Positions 27,490-35,513 of a DNA stretch of 64,000 nucleotides are shown here, in pieces. The stretch is from Pseudomonas brenneri (GTDB lineage: Bacteria > Pseudomonadota > Gammaproteobacteria > Pseudomonadales > Pseudomonadaceae). The stretch is taken from NCBI RefSeq assembly GCF_007858285.1, contig NZ_VFIL01000010.1:124001-188000 (forward strand), written 5' to 3'. Numbering within the stretch: the stretch's first letter is position 1; every line of letters starts with the position of its first letter. The notes below the pieces were generated by a model that did not search any database, had not been told where the DNA came from, and worked only from the letters and a program-made list of their open reading frames with translations. Position numbers and translations under genes: made by a program.

Positions 27490-27513
27490 AATATGGCGCA
27501 GCGGACGGGACTC
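27490..27513. repeat. attR: tRNA-Asp 3' end at the island's right border
   Basis: 24 bases identical to 4095-4118, comprising the 3' end of tRNA-Asp 2 plus four trailer bases. Together with the left copy it delimits an island of about 23.4 kb. The tRNA is kept whole by the copy carried on the island. Confidence 0.88.
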
Positions 27514-27570
27514 GAACCCGCGACCCCCGGCGTGACAGGCCGGTATTCTAACCGACTGAACTACCGCTGC
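27494..27570 (-). tRNA. tRNA-Asp (GTC), island attachment gene
   Basis: Identical over 77 nt to the tRNA-Asp at 3497-3573: acceptor GCAGCGG/CCGCTGC, anticodon GTC, encoded CCA. Its 3' end is the crossover target of the island. The sequence beyond the CCA is no longer the native trailer. Confidence 0.97.
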
Positions 27571-27589
27571 GCGTAACACATGAAGCGAA

Positions 27590-27665
27590 TGGTGGGTGAT
27601 GACGGGATCGAACCGCCGACCCTCTGCTTGTAAGGCAGATGCTCTCCCAGCTGAGCTAATCACCC
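27590..27665 (-). tRNA. tRNA-Val (TAC)
   Basis: Same 76-nt gene as 3593-3668, with anticodon TAC and encoded CCA. It is transcribed first, ahead of tRNA-Asp 2, from the promoter at 27686-27714. Confidence 0.97.
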
Positions 27666-27685
27666 TTCGTTTCGGTGTGGCGCGC

Positions 27686-27714
27686 ATTCTACGGAGCGAC
27701 CCCAAGTCTGGCAA
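27686..27714 (-). promoter_or_regulatory. Promoter of tRNA-Val/Asp unit 2
   Basis: On the minus strand, TTGCCA, a 17-base spacer and TAGAAT, followed by the GC-rich discriminator GCGCGCC typical of stringently controlled stable-RNA promoters. The same -10 and discriminator occur in front of the Glu/Gly tRNA operon at 61268-61296. Confidence 0.8.
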
Positions 27715-27824
27715 GCACTTTCTTAAATCTTTTTTTTCAGCCCTTCCAATGGCTTAGGCAGGGTTGGCCTCAGACGCTATCAAGAGAATAATGCCCCACT
27801 TTGTATAAAGGAGAGACTCACCCC

Positions 27825-28745
27825 ATGTGGTTCAAGAACCTGCTTATCTATCGCCTGACCCAAGATCTGCCTGTTGATGCCGAGGCGTTGGAAACTGCAA
27901 TGGCCACCAAACCGGCGCGCCCTTGTGCAAGCCAGGAGTTGACCACTTACGGTTTCGTCGCGCCTTTTGGTAAAGGTGAAGACGCGCCCCTGGTGCACGT
28001 CAGCGGTGACTTCCTGCTGATCGCTGCGCGCAAGGAAGAACGTATCCTGCCCGGTAGCGTGGTGCGTGATGCGGTGAAGGAAAAGGTCGAAGAGATCGAA
28101 GCCGAGCAAATGCGCAAGGTCTACAAAAAGGAACGCGACCAGATCAAGGATGAAATCATCCAGGCGTTCCTGCCACGTGCCTTTATCCGTCGCTCGTCGA
28201 CCTTCGCCGCCATCGCGCCGAAACAGGGGCTGATCCTGGTGAATTCGGCCAGCCCCAAGCGCGCCGAAGACCTGCTGTCGACCCTGCGTGAAGTGATCGG
28301 CACCCTGCCGGTACGCCCACTGACCGTGAAAACCGCGCCAACCGCCGTCATGACCGACTGGGTCACCACCCAGAAACCGGCCGATGACTTCTTCGTCCTC
28401 GACGAGTGCGAACTGCGCGACACCCACGAAGACGGCGGTATCGTGCGCTGCAAGCGCCAGGACCTGACTGGCGAAGAAATCCAGCTGCACCTGAGCACCG
28501 GCAAAGTCGTGACCCAACTGTCCCTGGCCTGGCAGGACAAATTGTCCTTCATGCTCGACGACAAGATGACGGTCAAGCGCCTGAAGTTCGAAGACCTGCT
28601 GCAAGACCAGGCTGAACAGGACGGCGGTGACGAAGCCCTGGGCCAACTGGATGCCAGCTTTACCTTGATGATGCTGACCTTTGGCGACTTCCTGCCGGCG
28701 CTGGTGGAAGCACTCGGCGGTGAAGAGACCCCGCAAGGTATCTAA
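27825..28745 (+). CDS. rdgC: RdgC, recombination-associated DNA-binding protein
   Basis: 306 residues from the ATG at 27825, the family start MWFKNLLIYRL, with GGAG upstream. RdgC forms a ring around double-stranded DNA and restrains RecA. Visible family features include LPVDAEALETAM, TTYGFVAPFG, FLLIAARKEERILPGSVVRDAV and FLPRAFIRRSSTFAAIAP; the length is standard. It faces away from the tRNA unit and is a normal core gene just outside the island. Confidence 0.96.
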   Translation: MWFKNLLIYRLTQDLPVDAEALETAMATKPARPCASQELTTYGFVAPFGKGEDAPLVHVSGDFLLIAARKEERILPGSVVRDAVKEKVEEIEAEQMRKVYKKERDQIKDEIIQAFLPRAFIRRSSTFAAIAPKQGLILVNSASPKRAEDLLSTLREVIGTLPVRPLTVKTAPTAVMTDWVTTQKPADDFFVLDECELRDTHEDGGIVRCKRQDLTGEEIQLHLSTGKVVTQLSLAWQDKLSFMLDDKMTVKRLKFEDLLQDQAEQDGGDEALGQLDASFTLMMLTFGDFLPALVEALGGEETPQGI

Positions 28746-28759
28746 ACAGGCACGATCAA

Positions 28760-28787
28760 TGTAGGAGCTGGCAAGCCAGCTCCTACA
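28760..28787. repeat. REP palindrome
   Basis: TGTAGGAGCTGGC and GCCAGCTCCTACA separated by AA, a perfect 13-bp inverted repeat just after rdgC. It is a single REP unit and could also act as a weak terminator or stabilise the rdgC mRNA end. Confidence 0.85.
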
Positions 28788-28834
28788 GTTGATTGGGTTG
28801 CCACTCCCAGCACTCTAATAATAAGGACATCCCC

Positions 28835-29791
28835 ATGCGTGCACTCGCCGCCCTGAGCCGCTTCGTCGGCAATACCTTCGCCTACTGGGTGCTGATCTTT
28901 GCCGTGGTTGCGTTCCTGCAGCCCACTTGGTTTATCGGCCTCAAAGGCGCCATCGTGCCGCTGCTGGGTCTGGTGATGTTTGGCATGGGGCTGACCCTCA
29001 AACTTGAAGATTTCGCCGAGGTCGCTCGCCACCCATGGCGTGTGGCACTGGGTGTGGCCGCACAGTTTGTGATCATGCCCAGCGTGGCCTGGTTGCTGTG
29101 CCAGGTCTTCCAACTGCCGCCGGAAATCGCCGTCGGTGTGATCCTGGTCGGTTGTTGCCCAAGCGGCACCTCCTCCAATGTCATGACCTGGCTGGCCCGT
29201 GGCGACCTCGCGCTGTCGGTGGCCATATCCTCCATCACCACCCTCCTCGCCCCGTTGCTGACGCCAGCGCTGATCTGGCTGCTGGCTTCGGCCTGGCTGC
29301 CGGTGTCGTTCATGGAGTTGTTCTGGTCGATCCTGCAAGTGGTGGTGCTGCCTATCGTCCTTGGCGTAGCAGCCCAACGCCTGCTGGGGGCTCGTGTGCG
29401 GCACGCCGTTGAGGTATTGCCACTGGTATCGGTGGTCAGCATCGTGCTGATCGTCGCAGCCGTAGTCGCAGCGAGCCAGGCGAAGATCGCCGAATCGGGC
29501 CTGCTGATCATGGCGGTGGTGATGCTGCACAACAGCTTCGGCTACTTGCTCGGTTACTTCACCGGCCATGTGTTCAAACTGCCGCTGGCGCAACGCAAGT
29601 CGTTGGCGCTGGAAGTGGGCATGCAGAACTCGGGGTTGGGAGCCGCGCTGGCCAGCGTGCACTTTTCGCCGCTGGCGGCGGTACCCAGCGCCTTGTTCAG
29701 CGTCTGGCACAATATTTCCGGGGCGTTGCTGTCGACGTATTTCCGCCGGATGAGCGAAAAAGAAGACCGCAAGGCCCTCGCCGAAACTTGA
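28835..29791 (+). CDS. Bile acid:sodium symporter family (BASS) transporter
   Basis: 318 residues from the ATG at 28835 (AAGGA upstream). About ten hydrophobic helices are seen. Family signatures include GLVMFGMGLTLKLEDF, the Gly/Ser-rich VGCCPSGTSSNVMTWLARGD, and EVGMQNSGLGAALA near the end. The family moves bile acids or other organic anions with sodium; in bacteria the substrate is often unknown (pantoate or keto acids are candidates). The neighbours do not reveal the substrate. Confidence 0.88.
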   Translation: MRALAALSRFVGNTFAYWVLIFAVVAFLQPTWFIGLKGAIVPLLGLVMFGMGLTLKLEDFAEVARHPWRVALGVAAQFVIMPSVAWLLCQVFQLPPEIAVGVILVGCCPSGTSSNVMTWLARGDLALSVAISSITTLLAPLLTPALIWLLASAWLPVSFMELFWSILQVVVLPIVLGVAAQRLLGARVRHAVEVLPLVSVVSIVLIVAAVVAASQAKIAESGLLIMAVVMLHNSFGYLLGYFTGHVFKLPLAQRKSLALEVGMQNSGLGAALASVHFSPLAAVPSALFSVWHNISGALLSTYFRRMSEKEDRKALAET

Positions 29792-29825
29792 TAGGACGCG
29801 GGCTTTTCGGCACTCTACGCACCTT

Positions 29826-29876
29826 CGCGGGGACGACCCCGCGACTCGTTTGAGCATTCAATCCGGGGACGGCCCC
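29826..29876 (+). promoter_or_regulatory. Guanidine-II (mini-ykkC) riboswitch
   Basis: Two tandem hairpins, each with an ACGR tetraloop. The first is CGCGGGG-ACGA-CCCCGCG (29826-29843) and the second GGGG-ACGG-CCCC (29865-29876), separated by about 21 bases. Paired stems with ACGR loops directly upstream of an SMR gene are the defining pattern of the mini-ykkC guanidine-sensing RNA. The second hairpin ends 21 bases before the sugE/gdx start, so control of translation initiation (ribosome site AAAAGGAAGG) is likely. Confidence 0.9.
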
Positions 29877-29897
29877 ACTTCTAAAAGGAAGGTCTTT

Positions 29898-30212
29898 ATG
29901 TCCTGGGTCATTCTGTTTTTCGCCGGGCTGTTTGAAGTTGGCTGGGCCGTCGGCCTGAAATACACCGATGGTTTCAGCAAACCGCTGCCCACCGCCCTGA
30001 CGATTGCCGCCATGGCCGTCAGCCTTGGCCTGTTGGGGCTGGCCATGAAGGAGTTGCCGCTGGGCACCGCCTATGCCATCTGGACCGGTGTCGGTGCCGT
30101 GGGCACGGTGATCGCCGGGATTATCCTGTTTGGCGAGTCCATGGCGCTGTTCCGGTTGGCCAGTGTGGCGTTGATCATTGCCGGGTTGATTGGTCTCAAG
30201 ATCAGCGCCTGA
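29898..30212 (+). CDS. sugE: SMR guanidinium exporter Gdx (SugE)
   Basis: 104 residues with four helices, starting MSWVILFFAGLFEVGWAVGLKYTDGF. The conserved membrane Glu is E13. The segments AMKELPLGTAYAIWTGVGAVGTVIAG and ILFGESMALFRLASVALIIAGLIGLK fit the SugE/Gdx branch. This branch exports guanidinium in exchange for protons and may also move some quaternary ammonium compounds. The guanidine-II riboswitch just upstream supports the guanidinium role. The upstream in-frame ATG-like codons lie inside the riboswitch and were rejected. Confidence 0.94.
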   Translation: MSWVILFFAGLFEVGWAVGLKYTDGFSKPLPTALTIAAMAVSLGLLGLAMKELPLGTAYAIWTGVGAVGTVIAGIILFGESMALFRLASVALIIAGLIGLKISA

Positions 30213-30218
30213 TGCTGT

Positions 30219-30303
30219 TGTAGGAGCCGGCTTGCCGGCGATGAGGCCCTTGAATCCCGTAATGGATTTGCGGACGCCATCGCCGGCAAGCCGGGCACCT
30301 ACA
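30219..30303. repeat. REPIN with CCGGCTTGCCGG core
   Basis: TGTAGGAGCCGGCTTGCCGG at 30219 and its inverted partner ending CCGGGCACCTACA at 30303, with about 35 bases between. This is a different REP subtype from the CGAGCTTGCTCG pairs. It separates sugE from the convergent acyltransferase gene. Confidence 0.85.
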
Positions 30304-32173
30304 GGGTGGTGCCACGCAATGCCAGCACTTGTTCCTGTAATGCCTCTGGCGTCGCCTGCTCCACCGTCAACGACGGCCCCGCCACCAACGTCACCCGCGA
30401 CCAGATCCGGTGAAAGATCCCCTTGTTCGGATCGCGGCTGAAAAAGCTCCCCCATAACCCTTGTAACGCCATGGGAATCACCGGCACCGGGGTTTCCTCA
30501 AGAATCCGCGTCACCCCACTCTTGAACTCGTTCATCTCACCGTCGGCGGTCAATTTGCCTTCCGGGAAGATACACACCAGCTCACCGTCCTTCAGGTATT
30601 GGCTGATACGCTGGAAGGCCTTTTCGTAGATCTCCAGGTCTTCATGGCGCCCGGCAATCGGAATCGTCCCGGCCGTGCGGAAGATAAAGTTGAGCACCGG
30701 CAAACGGTAGATCTTGTAATACATCACAAAACGAATCGGCCGACGCACCGCACCGCCAATCAGCAATGCATCGACAAACGACACATGGTTGCACACCAGC
30801 AACGCCGCGCCTTCGTCCGGGATATGTTCCAGGTTGCGATGCTGCACGCGGTACATGGAGTGGCCGAGCAGCCAGATCATGAAGCGCATGGTGAACTCGG
30901 GGACAATCCTGAAGATGTAGGTATTGACCGCAATGTTAAGCAGCGACACCACCAGGAACAGCTCGGGGATCGACAGCTTGGCCACGCTCAGCAGCAGGAT
31001 CGTGACAATCGCCGAAACCACCATGAACAGCGCATTGAGGATGTTATTGGCGGCAATCACCCGCGCCCGCTCGTTCTCGGCGGTGCGCGACTGGATCAGG
31101 GCGTACAGCGGCACGATGTAGAAACCGCCAAACACCCCAAGGCCAAGGATATCGGCCAATACCCACCAGGCCTGGCCATAGCTCAAGACCGTCAGCCAGT
31201 CATTGGCCTGGACGTTCTGCGGGAAGCCGCCAGAGTGCCACCACAGCAACAGGCCAAATACCGTCAGGCCGAACGAGCCAAAAGGCACCAGGCCGATTTC
31301 CACCTTACGCCCGGAGAGTTTTTCGCAGAGCATCGAGCCCAGGGCGATACCGACCGAGAATACGGTGAGGATCAGGGTGACCACGGTCTCATCGCCATAC
31401 AGCCACTCTTTGGCGTAGGCCGGGATTTGCGTGAGGTAGATCGCCCCGACAAACCAGAACCACGAGTTGCCGACAATCGAGCGCGACACGGCGGGCGTTT
31501 GCCCCAGGCCCAGGCGCAAGGTGGCCCAGGATTGACTGAAGATATTCCAGTCCAGGCGCATCTCGGGGCTCGATGCCGCCGCGCGAGGGATGCCACGGCT
31601 GGCCAGGTAACCCAGCACGGCAATGGCGACAATCGCGGTGGACACCACCGGCGCGTAGTGGGTTGAGGACATCATGACCCCGGCACCGATGGTCCCGGCG
31701 AGGATCGCCAGGAACGTGCCCATTTCCACCAGGCCGTTGCCGCCCACCAGCTCTTCTTCACGCAGGGCCTGGGGCATAATCGAGTACTTCACCGGACCAA
31801 ACAGCGCCGAATGGGTACCCATGGCAAACAGGGCCAGCAGCATCAGTTCCAGGTGGTTGGTCATGAAACCCACGGCGCCGACGGCCATGATCACGATCTC
31901 GCCGATCTTGATCGCGCGGATCAGCGCATCCTTGTTGAATTTCTCGCCAAACTGCCCGGCCAGGGCCGAGAACAGGAAAAACGGCAAGATAAACAGCAAG
32001 GCGCAGAGGTTGACCCAGATCGAGCGGTCGCCCTCGATGGCCAGCTTGTAGAGAATGGCGAGGATCAACGACTGCTTGAAGATATTGTCGTTGAACGCCC
32101 CCAGGGACTGGGTGATGAAGAACGGCAAAAAGCGCCGTTTGCGCAGCAAAGTGAATTGCGAGGGGTGACTCAT
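30299..32173 (-). CDS. MFS transporter-acyltransferase fusion (LplT-Aas-like)
   Basis: 624 residues. The N-terminal about 400 residues form a 12-helix MFS domain (FFITQSLGAFNDNIFKQSLILAI, then GAGVMMSSTHYAPVVSTAIVAIAVLGYLASRGIPRA). The C-terminal about 190 form a PlsC-type acyltransferase with NHVSFVD (the NHxxxxD catalytic motif) and FPEGKLT. In E. coli, lysophospholipid flipping by LplT and reacylation by Aas are separate; here flippase and acyltransferase are joined, without the AMP-ligase part of Aas. The likely role is phospholipid repair in the inner membrane. Confidence 0.88.
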   Translation of the reverse strand: MSHPSQFTLLRKRRFLPFFITQSLGAFNDNIFKQSLILAILYKLAIEGDRSIWVNLCALLFILPFFLFSALAGQFGEKFNKDALIRAIKIGEIVIMAVGAVGFMTNHLELMLLALFAMGTHSALFGPVKYSIMPQALREEELVGGNGLVEMGTFLAILAGTIGAGVMMSSTHYAPVVSTAIVAIAVLGYLASRGIPRAAASSPEMRLDWNIFSQSWATLRLGLGQTPAVSRSIVGNSWFWFVGAIYLTQIPAYAKEWLYGDETVVTLILTVFSVGIALGSMLCEKLSGRKVEIGLVPFGSFGLTVFGLLLWWHSGGFPQNVQANDWLTVLSYGQAWWVLADILGLGVFGGFYIVPLYALIQSRTAENERARVIAANNILNALFMVVSAIVTILLLSVAKLSIPELFLVVSLLNIAVNTYIFRIVPEFTMRFMIWLLGHSMYRVQHRNLEHIPDEGAALLVCNHVSFVDALLIGGAVRRPIRFVMYYKIYRLPVLNFIFRTAGTIPIAGRHEDLEIYEKAFQRISQYLKDGELVCIFPEGKLTADGEMNEFKSGVTRILEETPVPVIPMALQGLWGSFFSRDPNKGIFHRIWSRVTLVAGPSLTVEQATPEALQEQVLALRGTTL

Positions 32174-32239
32174 CGTCCGTGTTCCTGCGTGGCCTGAAGG
32201 CTTTATTGGTTTTCAGGCCACGACTTTACCTAATCCTGC

Positions 32240-33394
32240 TTACTTATTCCCCAATCCTGCAATGCACGGTGAAACAAACAGCTCACCTTTATAGGCACCC
32301 TGCACCGTGCGCTTGCTGACAACCAGCCACATCAGGGCCAGGGCGGCGACCAGCACGCTGCCGGTCACGCTGAAAAATGCCAGGTGCAAGGTACTGCCCA
32401 GTTTCAGCGTGGTCAGGGCATACACCCCCAACGGGAAGGTAAAGCCCCACCAGCCCAGGTTGAACGGAATACCGGCGCGCAGGTAACGCAGGGTGATCAG
32501 CACTGCGATCAACATCCACCACAAGCCAAGGCCCCACAGGGTGATGCCGGCAACCAACCCCAGGCCTGCGGCAATCTCACCGATCCCGGCAAAACCATTG
32601 GCGGCGAAGATGGCCGGCGCGTCCTGGCCCAGCAGCAACATGCCCAGGGCGCCGGTGCCGATCGGGCCAAGAGCCAGCCAGCTCGACGCCGCCATATTGG
32701 CGTGGGGCAGTTTATGCAGGGCCATGCGCAGCATCAGGATGGTCAGAATGCTGAAGGCCACGGGCAGGGAAAATGCCCAGAGCACGTAGCTGGTCACCAG
32801 CATCACCAGTTGCGAATGGGCATCGGCCAGGTGCGGCGCCAACAAGCCACCACTGGCGGCGGCGACTTCGGCGGCCACCACCGGCAGCAGCCAGACGGCC
32901 GTCATCTGGTCGATGCTGTGCTCTTGACGGGTAAACATCATGAACGGGATCAACACCCCGCACGCCAATGCCATGGCCACGTCCAGCCACCACAGGGCTT
33001 GAGCCAGTTGCACCACGCCCTCGCCCCAGCGCGGCAGGCCAAACAGCAGCAGGCCATTGATGATGGTCGCCAGGCCCATGGGGATGGTGCCGAAAAACAT
33101 CGAGACCGTGGAGTGCCCGAAAATCCGCCGTGCCTCGTCATAGAACATCACCCAGCGCGCCGCGTATAAGCCGCTGAACAACACAAACAGGAAAATCGTC
33201 AGCAGCCACAGCCCTTCGGCGATGGCATAGACGCCCGGCAGTTGCACCGGCAATTGTGCCAGGGCCAACGCCAGAACGCCGGTCCCCATGGTGGCGGCGA
33301 ACCAGTTGGGGGTGAACTGGCGAATCACTTCCCTGGGGCCGGCCAGGTGGCTGAACGGTTTGTAACTGCTGGTGATGCTATTGGGGCACGTCAT
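32240..33394 (-). CDS. TDT/SLAC1-family transporter
   Basis: 384 residues from the ATG at 33394 (AGAGGA upstream); an earlier ATG at 33430 lacks a ribosome site. About ten hydrophobic helices: FTPNWFAATMGTGVLALALAQLP, then FFGTIPMGLATIINGLLLFGL and GWWGFTFPLGVYALTTLKLG. This is the tellurite-resistance/dicarboxylate transporter (TehA/SLAC1) family, which includes anion channels, malate uptake and sulfite export proteins. Substrate not determined; the neighbours give no help. Confidence 0.85.
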   Translation of the reverse strand: MTCPNSITSSYKPFSHLAGPREVIRQFTPNWFAATMGTGVLALALAQLPVQLPGVYAIAEGLWLLTIFLFVLFSGLYAARWVMFYDEARRIFGHSTVSMFFGTIPMGLATIINGLLLFGLPRWGEGVVQLAQALWWLDVAMALACGVLIPFMMFTRQEHSIDQMTAVWLLPVVAAEVAAASGGLLAPHLADAHSQLVMLVTSYVLWAFSLPVAFSILTILMLRMALHKLPHANMAASSWLALGPIGTGALGMLLLGQDAPAIFAANGFAGIGEIAAGLGLVAGITLWGLGLWWMLIAVLITLRYLRAGIPFNLGWWGFTFPLGVYALTTLKLGSTLHLAFFSVTGSVLVAALALMWLVVSKRTVQGAYKGELFVSPCIAGLGNK

Positions 33395-33486
33395 GGCTAA
33401 ATCCTCTTCCTCGTATGAGGTTGAGTCCATGATAGAAGCCGAACGAATATCTATATAACGGGTAATATCTCTAACTGTTATCTGTT

Positions 33487-34671
33487 TTACCTATATACAG
33501 CTTTGACGGGTGCTTGCCTCATCAGGCCAATCAAGGCGCCAAGCGCCAATATGATCAGCACCACACCGTAGCCGTCAGTGGTCGCGATCAGGCCAAAACT
33601 GCGGGTCAGGTTGCCTGCCAGCAAAGACGGCAGGCAAAACGCCAGGTAACTCAGGACGTAAAACGCCGACATCAACCCGGCCCGCTCATGGGGCAACGCC
33701 AGGGGCACCACGCTACGCACCGCCCCAAGAAAACCTGCACCAAATCCGCTGCCAGCAATCAGCGTAGCGAAGAAAAACAGCGGCAGGCTGGCGCTGTGGA
33801 CAGCGCCGAGGATCAACGCGACACCCACAGCCAACAGGCTTGCCCCCAGGCGCAGCACCTTGTCTGCCGGGCGATTGCGCAGGCTGAAGATCATCAGCGC
33901 ACCGCTCAAGGTCAGCACCGCGACCAGACCGCCACCGATCAGGTTGGAGGTCGATCCGGTCGCCGCCCGCACCAGCGACGGTGCCAGCGACAAGTAGAAA
34001 CCGCCCATCGCCCACACGGCGATATCCACCGGCAACGACAGCCACAAGGCCCTGCGCGCCTGGGGCGGCACGTGCAAAGTCGGCCATAGCGAAGCCAGCG
34101 CACCCGGCATGCGGCTGACACTCTCCGGCAGCCGCCAGACAGACAGGCTCTGCAACAGCATCAGCCCGAACAAGGCCCAGTAGATCAACTGGGTGGGCAG
34201 CGGCGCGAACTCCACCAGCAAACTGCTGCCCATGGCGCCACAGGCCATGCCCAGCAACGGCGCGACACTGTTGACCAACGGGCCCTGCTGGCGGTCGGTA
34301 TCGAGCAACGCGGCCCCCAGCACGGCGGTGGCCATGCCCGTGGCAAACCCTTGCAAGGTACGGGCAGCGATCAGCCAGGCGACACTGTCCGCGTGGATAA
34401 ACAGCAGCATCGCCAGCATATTCAGGACCAACGCGACAAAGATCACGGGTTTGCGCCCCAGGTGATCCGACAACGAGCCGACCGTCAGCAACGCCGCCAA
34501 CAGGCTCAAGGCATACACCCCAAAGATCAGCGTCAGGGTACCGGCGGAAAAATGCAGGCCTTCCTGGTAAAGGTGATACAACGGCGTCGGCGCGCTGGAG
34601 GCCGCGAGAAACGTCAGCAGAGTGATCGCCAGGAACACCAGGCTGAAACGGTGAGAAGTGACGCTGGACAT
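33487..34671 (-). CDS. MFS drug-type efflux transporter
   Basis: 394 residues from the ATG at 34671 (GGAG at seven bases); a GTG two codons earlier is possible. It has twelve hydrophobic segments and the MFS motif GSLSDHLGRKPVIF between helices two and three. Divergent from a TetR regulator 90 bases away, a layout typical of a self-controlled efflux pair. Substrate unknown. Confidence 0.87.
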   Translation of the reverse strand: MSSVTSHRFSLVFLAITLLTFLAASSAPTPLYHLYQEGLHFSAGTLTLIFGVYALSLLAALLTVGSLSDHLGRKPVIFVALVLNMLAMLLFIHADSVAWLIAARTLQGFATGMATAVLGAALLDTDRQQGPLVNSVAPLLGMACGAMGSSLLVEFAPLPTQLIYWALFGLMLLQSLSVWRLPESVSRMPGALASLWPTLHVPPQARRALWLSLPVDIAVWAMGGFYLSLAPSLVRAATGSTSNLIGGGLVAVLTLSGALMIFSLRNRPADKVLRLGASLLAVGVALILGAVHSASLPLFFFATLIAGSGFGAGFLGAVRSVVPLALPHERAGLMSAFYVLSYLAFCLPSLLAGNLTRSFGLIATTDGYGVVLIILALGALIGLMRQAPVKAVYR

Positions 34672-34761
34672 GGGCACGCTCCGCTAAAGCTAATATTTTG
34701 CTTTTGCGCAGTGTGCTACTGCATCGAGCTTAAAGCAAATTCTTTGTGTTAAGGTTTTGGC

Positions 34762-35307
34762 ATGGCGATAAAAGAAGGCCTCCGCCCGGGGGGCCGCAGT
34801 GCCCGGGTACAAGAGTCGGTTCATTCGGCGGTGCGTCAGTTGCTCCAGGAGCAAGAGCGCACCAGCGTGACCGTGCCCCAGATCGCCGCGCGCGCAGGCG
34901 TGACACCTTCGACGATTTACCGGCGCTGGGGCGATCTGGCCGCCCTGCTCGCCGACGTCGCCCTGGCGCGCATGCGCCCGGACAGCGAACCGGCCAACAC
35001 CGGCAGCTTGCGCGGCGACCTGCGGGCCTGGGCCGAGCAATACCTGGACGAGATGAGTTCGGAACCGGGGCGTAACATGATGCGCGACGTGCAGTGCAGC
35101 CAGACGCCGGGGTATTGCGTGACGATTCTGGGCGGGCAGTTGCAGGTGATCCTGGATCGTTACCAGGGTAGCGGCCAGGCATTGCCCAGCGTAGATCGGC
35201 TGATCAACTTGCTGGCGGCGCCAACAGTATTTCGGATTCTATTTGCTACCGAGCCGATGCAGATTGAAGAGCTGCATGAACTAATCGAAATCGCCCTGCA
35301 GCCCTGA
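34762..35307 (+). CDS. TetR-family regulator divergent from the MFS gene
   Basis: 181 residues: an N-terminal helix-turn-helix (VTVPQIAARAGVTPSTIYRRWGDLAALLADVAL) and a ligand-binding C-terminal part. It probably represses both itself and the MFS gene at 33487-34671 from the shared 90-base region. That region is AT-rich (TAATATTTTGC), but I cannot define a clean palindromic operator in it. Confidence 0.88.
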   Translation: MAIKEGLRPGGRSARVQESVHSAVRQLLQEQERTSVTVPQIAARAGVTPSTIYRRWGDLAALLADVALARMRPDSEPANTGSLRGDLRAWAEQYLDEMSSEPGRNMMRDVQCSQTPGYCVTILGGQLQVILDRYQGSGQALPSVDRLINLLAAPTVFRILFATEPMQIEELHELIEIALQP

Positions 35308-35325
35308 GCCACACACAAATCCAAA

Positions 35326-35425
35326 TGTAGGAGCGAGCTTGCTCGCGAAGAACTTGAGAGCGCCGCGGTTATCTAGCAAACACGCGTTATCGTTGACGTC
35401 CTTCGCGAGCAAGCTCGCTCCTACA
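35326..35425. repeat. REPIN (CGAGCTTGCTCG type)
   Basis: TGTAGGAGCGAGCTTGCTCG at 35326 and the inverted TCGCGAGCAAGCTCGCTCC partner ending at 35425. Same subtype as 3904-4003. Located between the TetR gene and the convergent ABC genes. Confidence 0.85.
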
Positions 35426-35513
35426 GAGGGCGATGACCGCTTAACTGACTGGCATTAGGGCAAGCCCGCACACAAGCCTACCCCAACATTTTTGAGCCTG
35501 TCCGGCTGGATGC

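Noticed and set aside
4119..27493. Prophage
   Set aside because: There are integrases but no capsid, tail, terminase, lysis or replication genes; the cargo is a secretion system, so it is called a genomic island.
27780..28736. 318-codon minus-strand frame opposite rdgC
   Set aside because: Antisense of a well-supported core gene; composition typical of a shadow frame.
30599..31666. 355-codon plus-strand frame opposite the MFS-acyltransferase gene
   Set aside because: Gln/His/Arg-rich shadow of a membrane protein gene.
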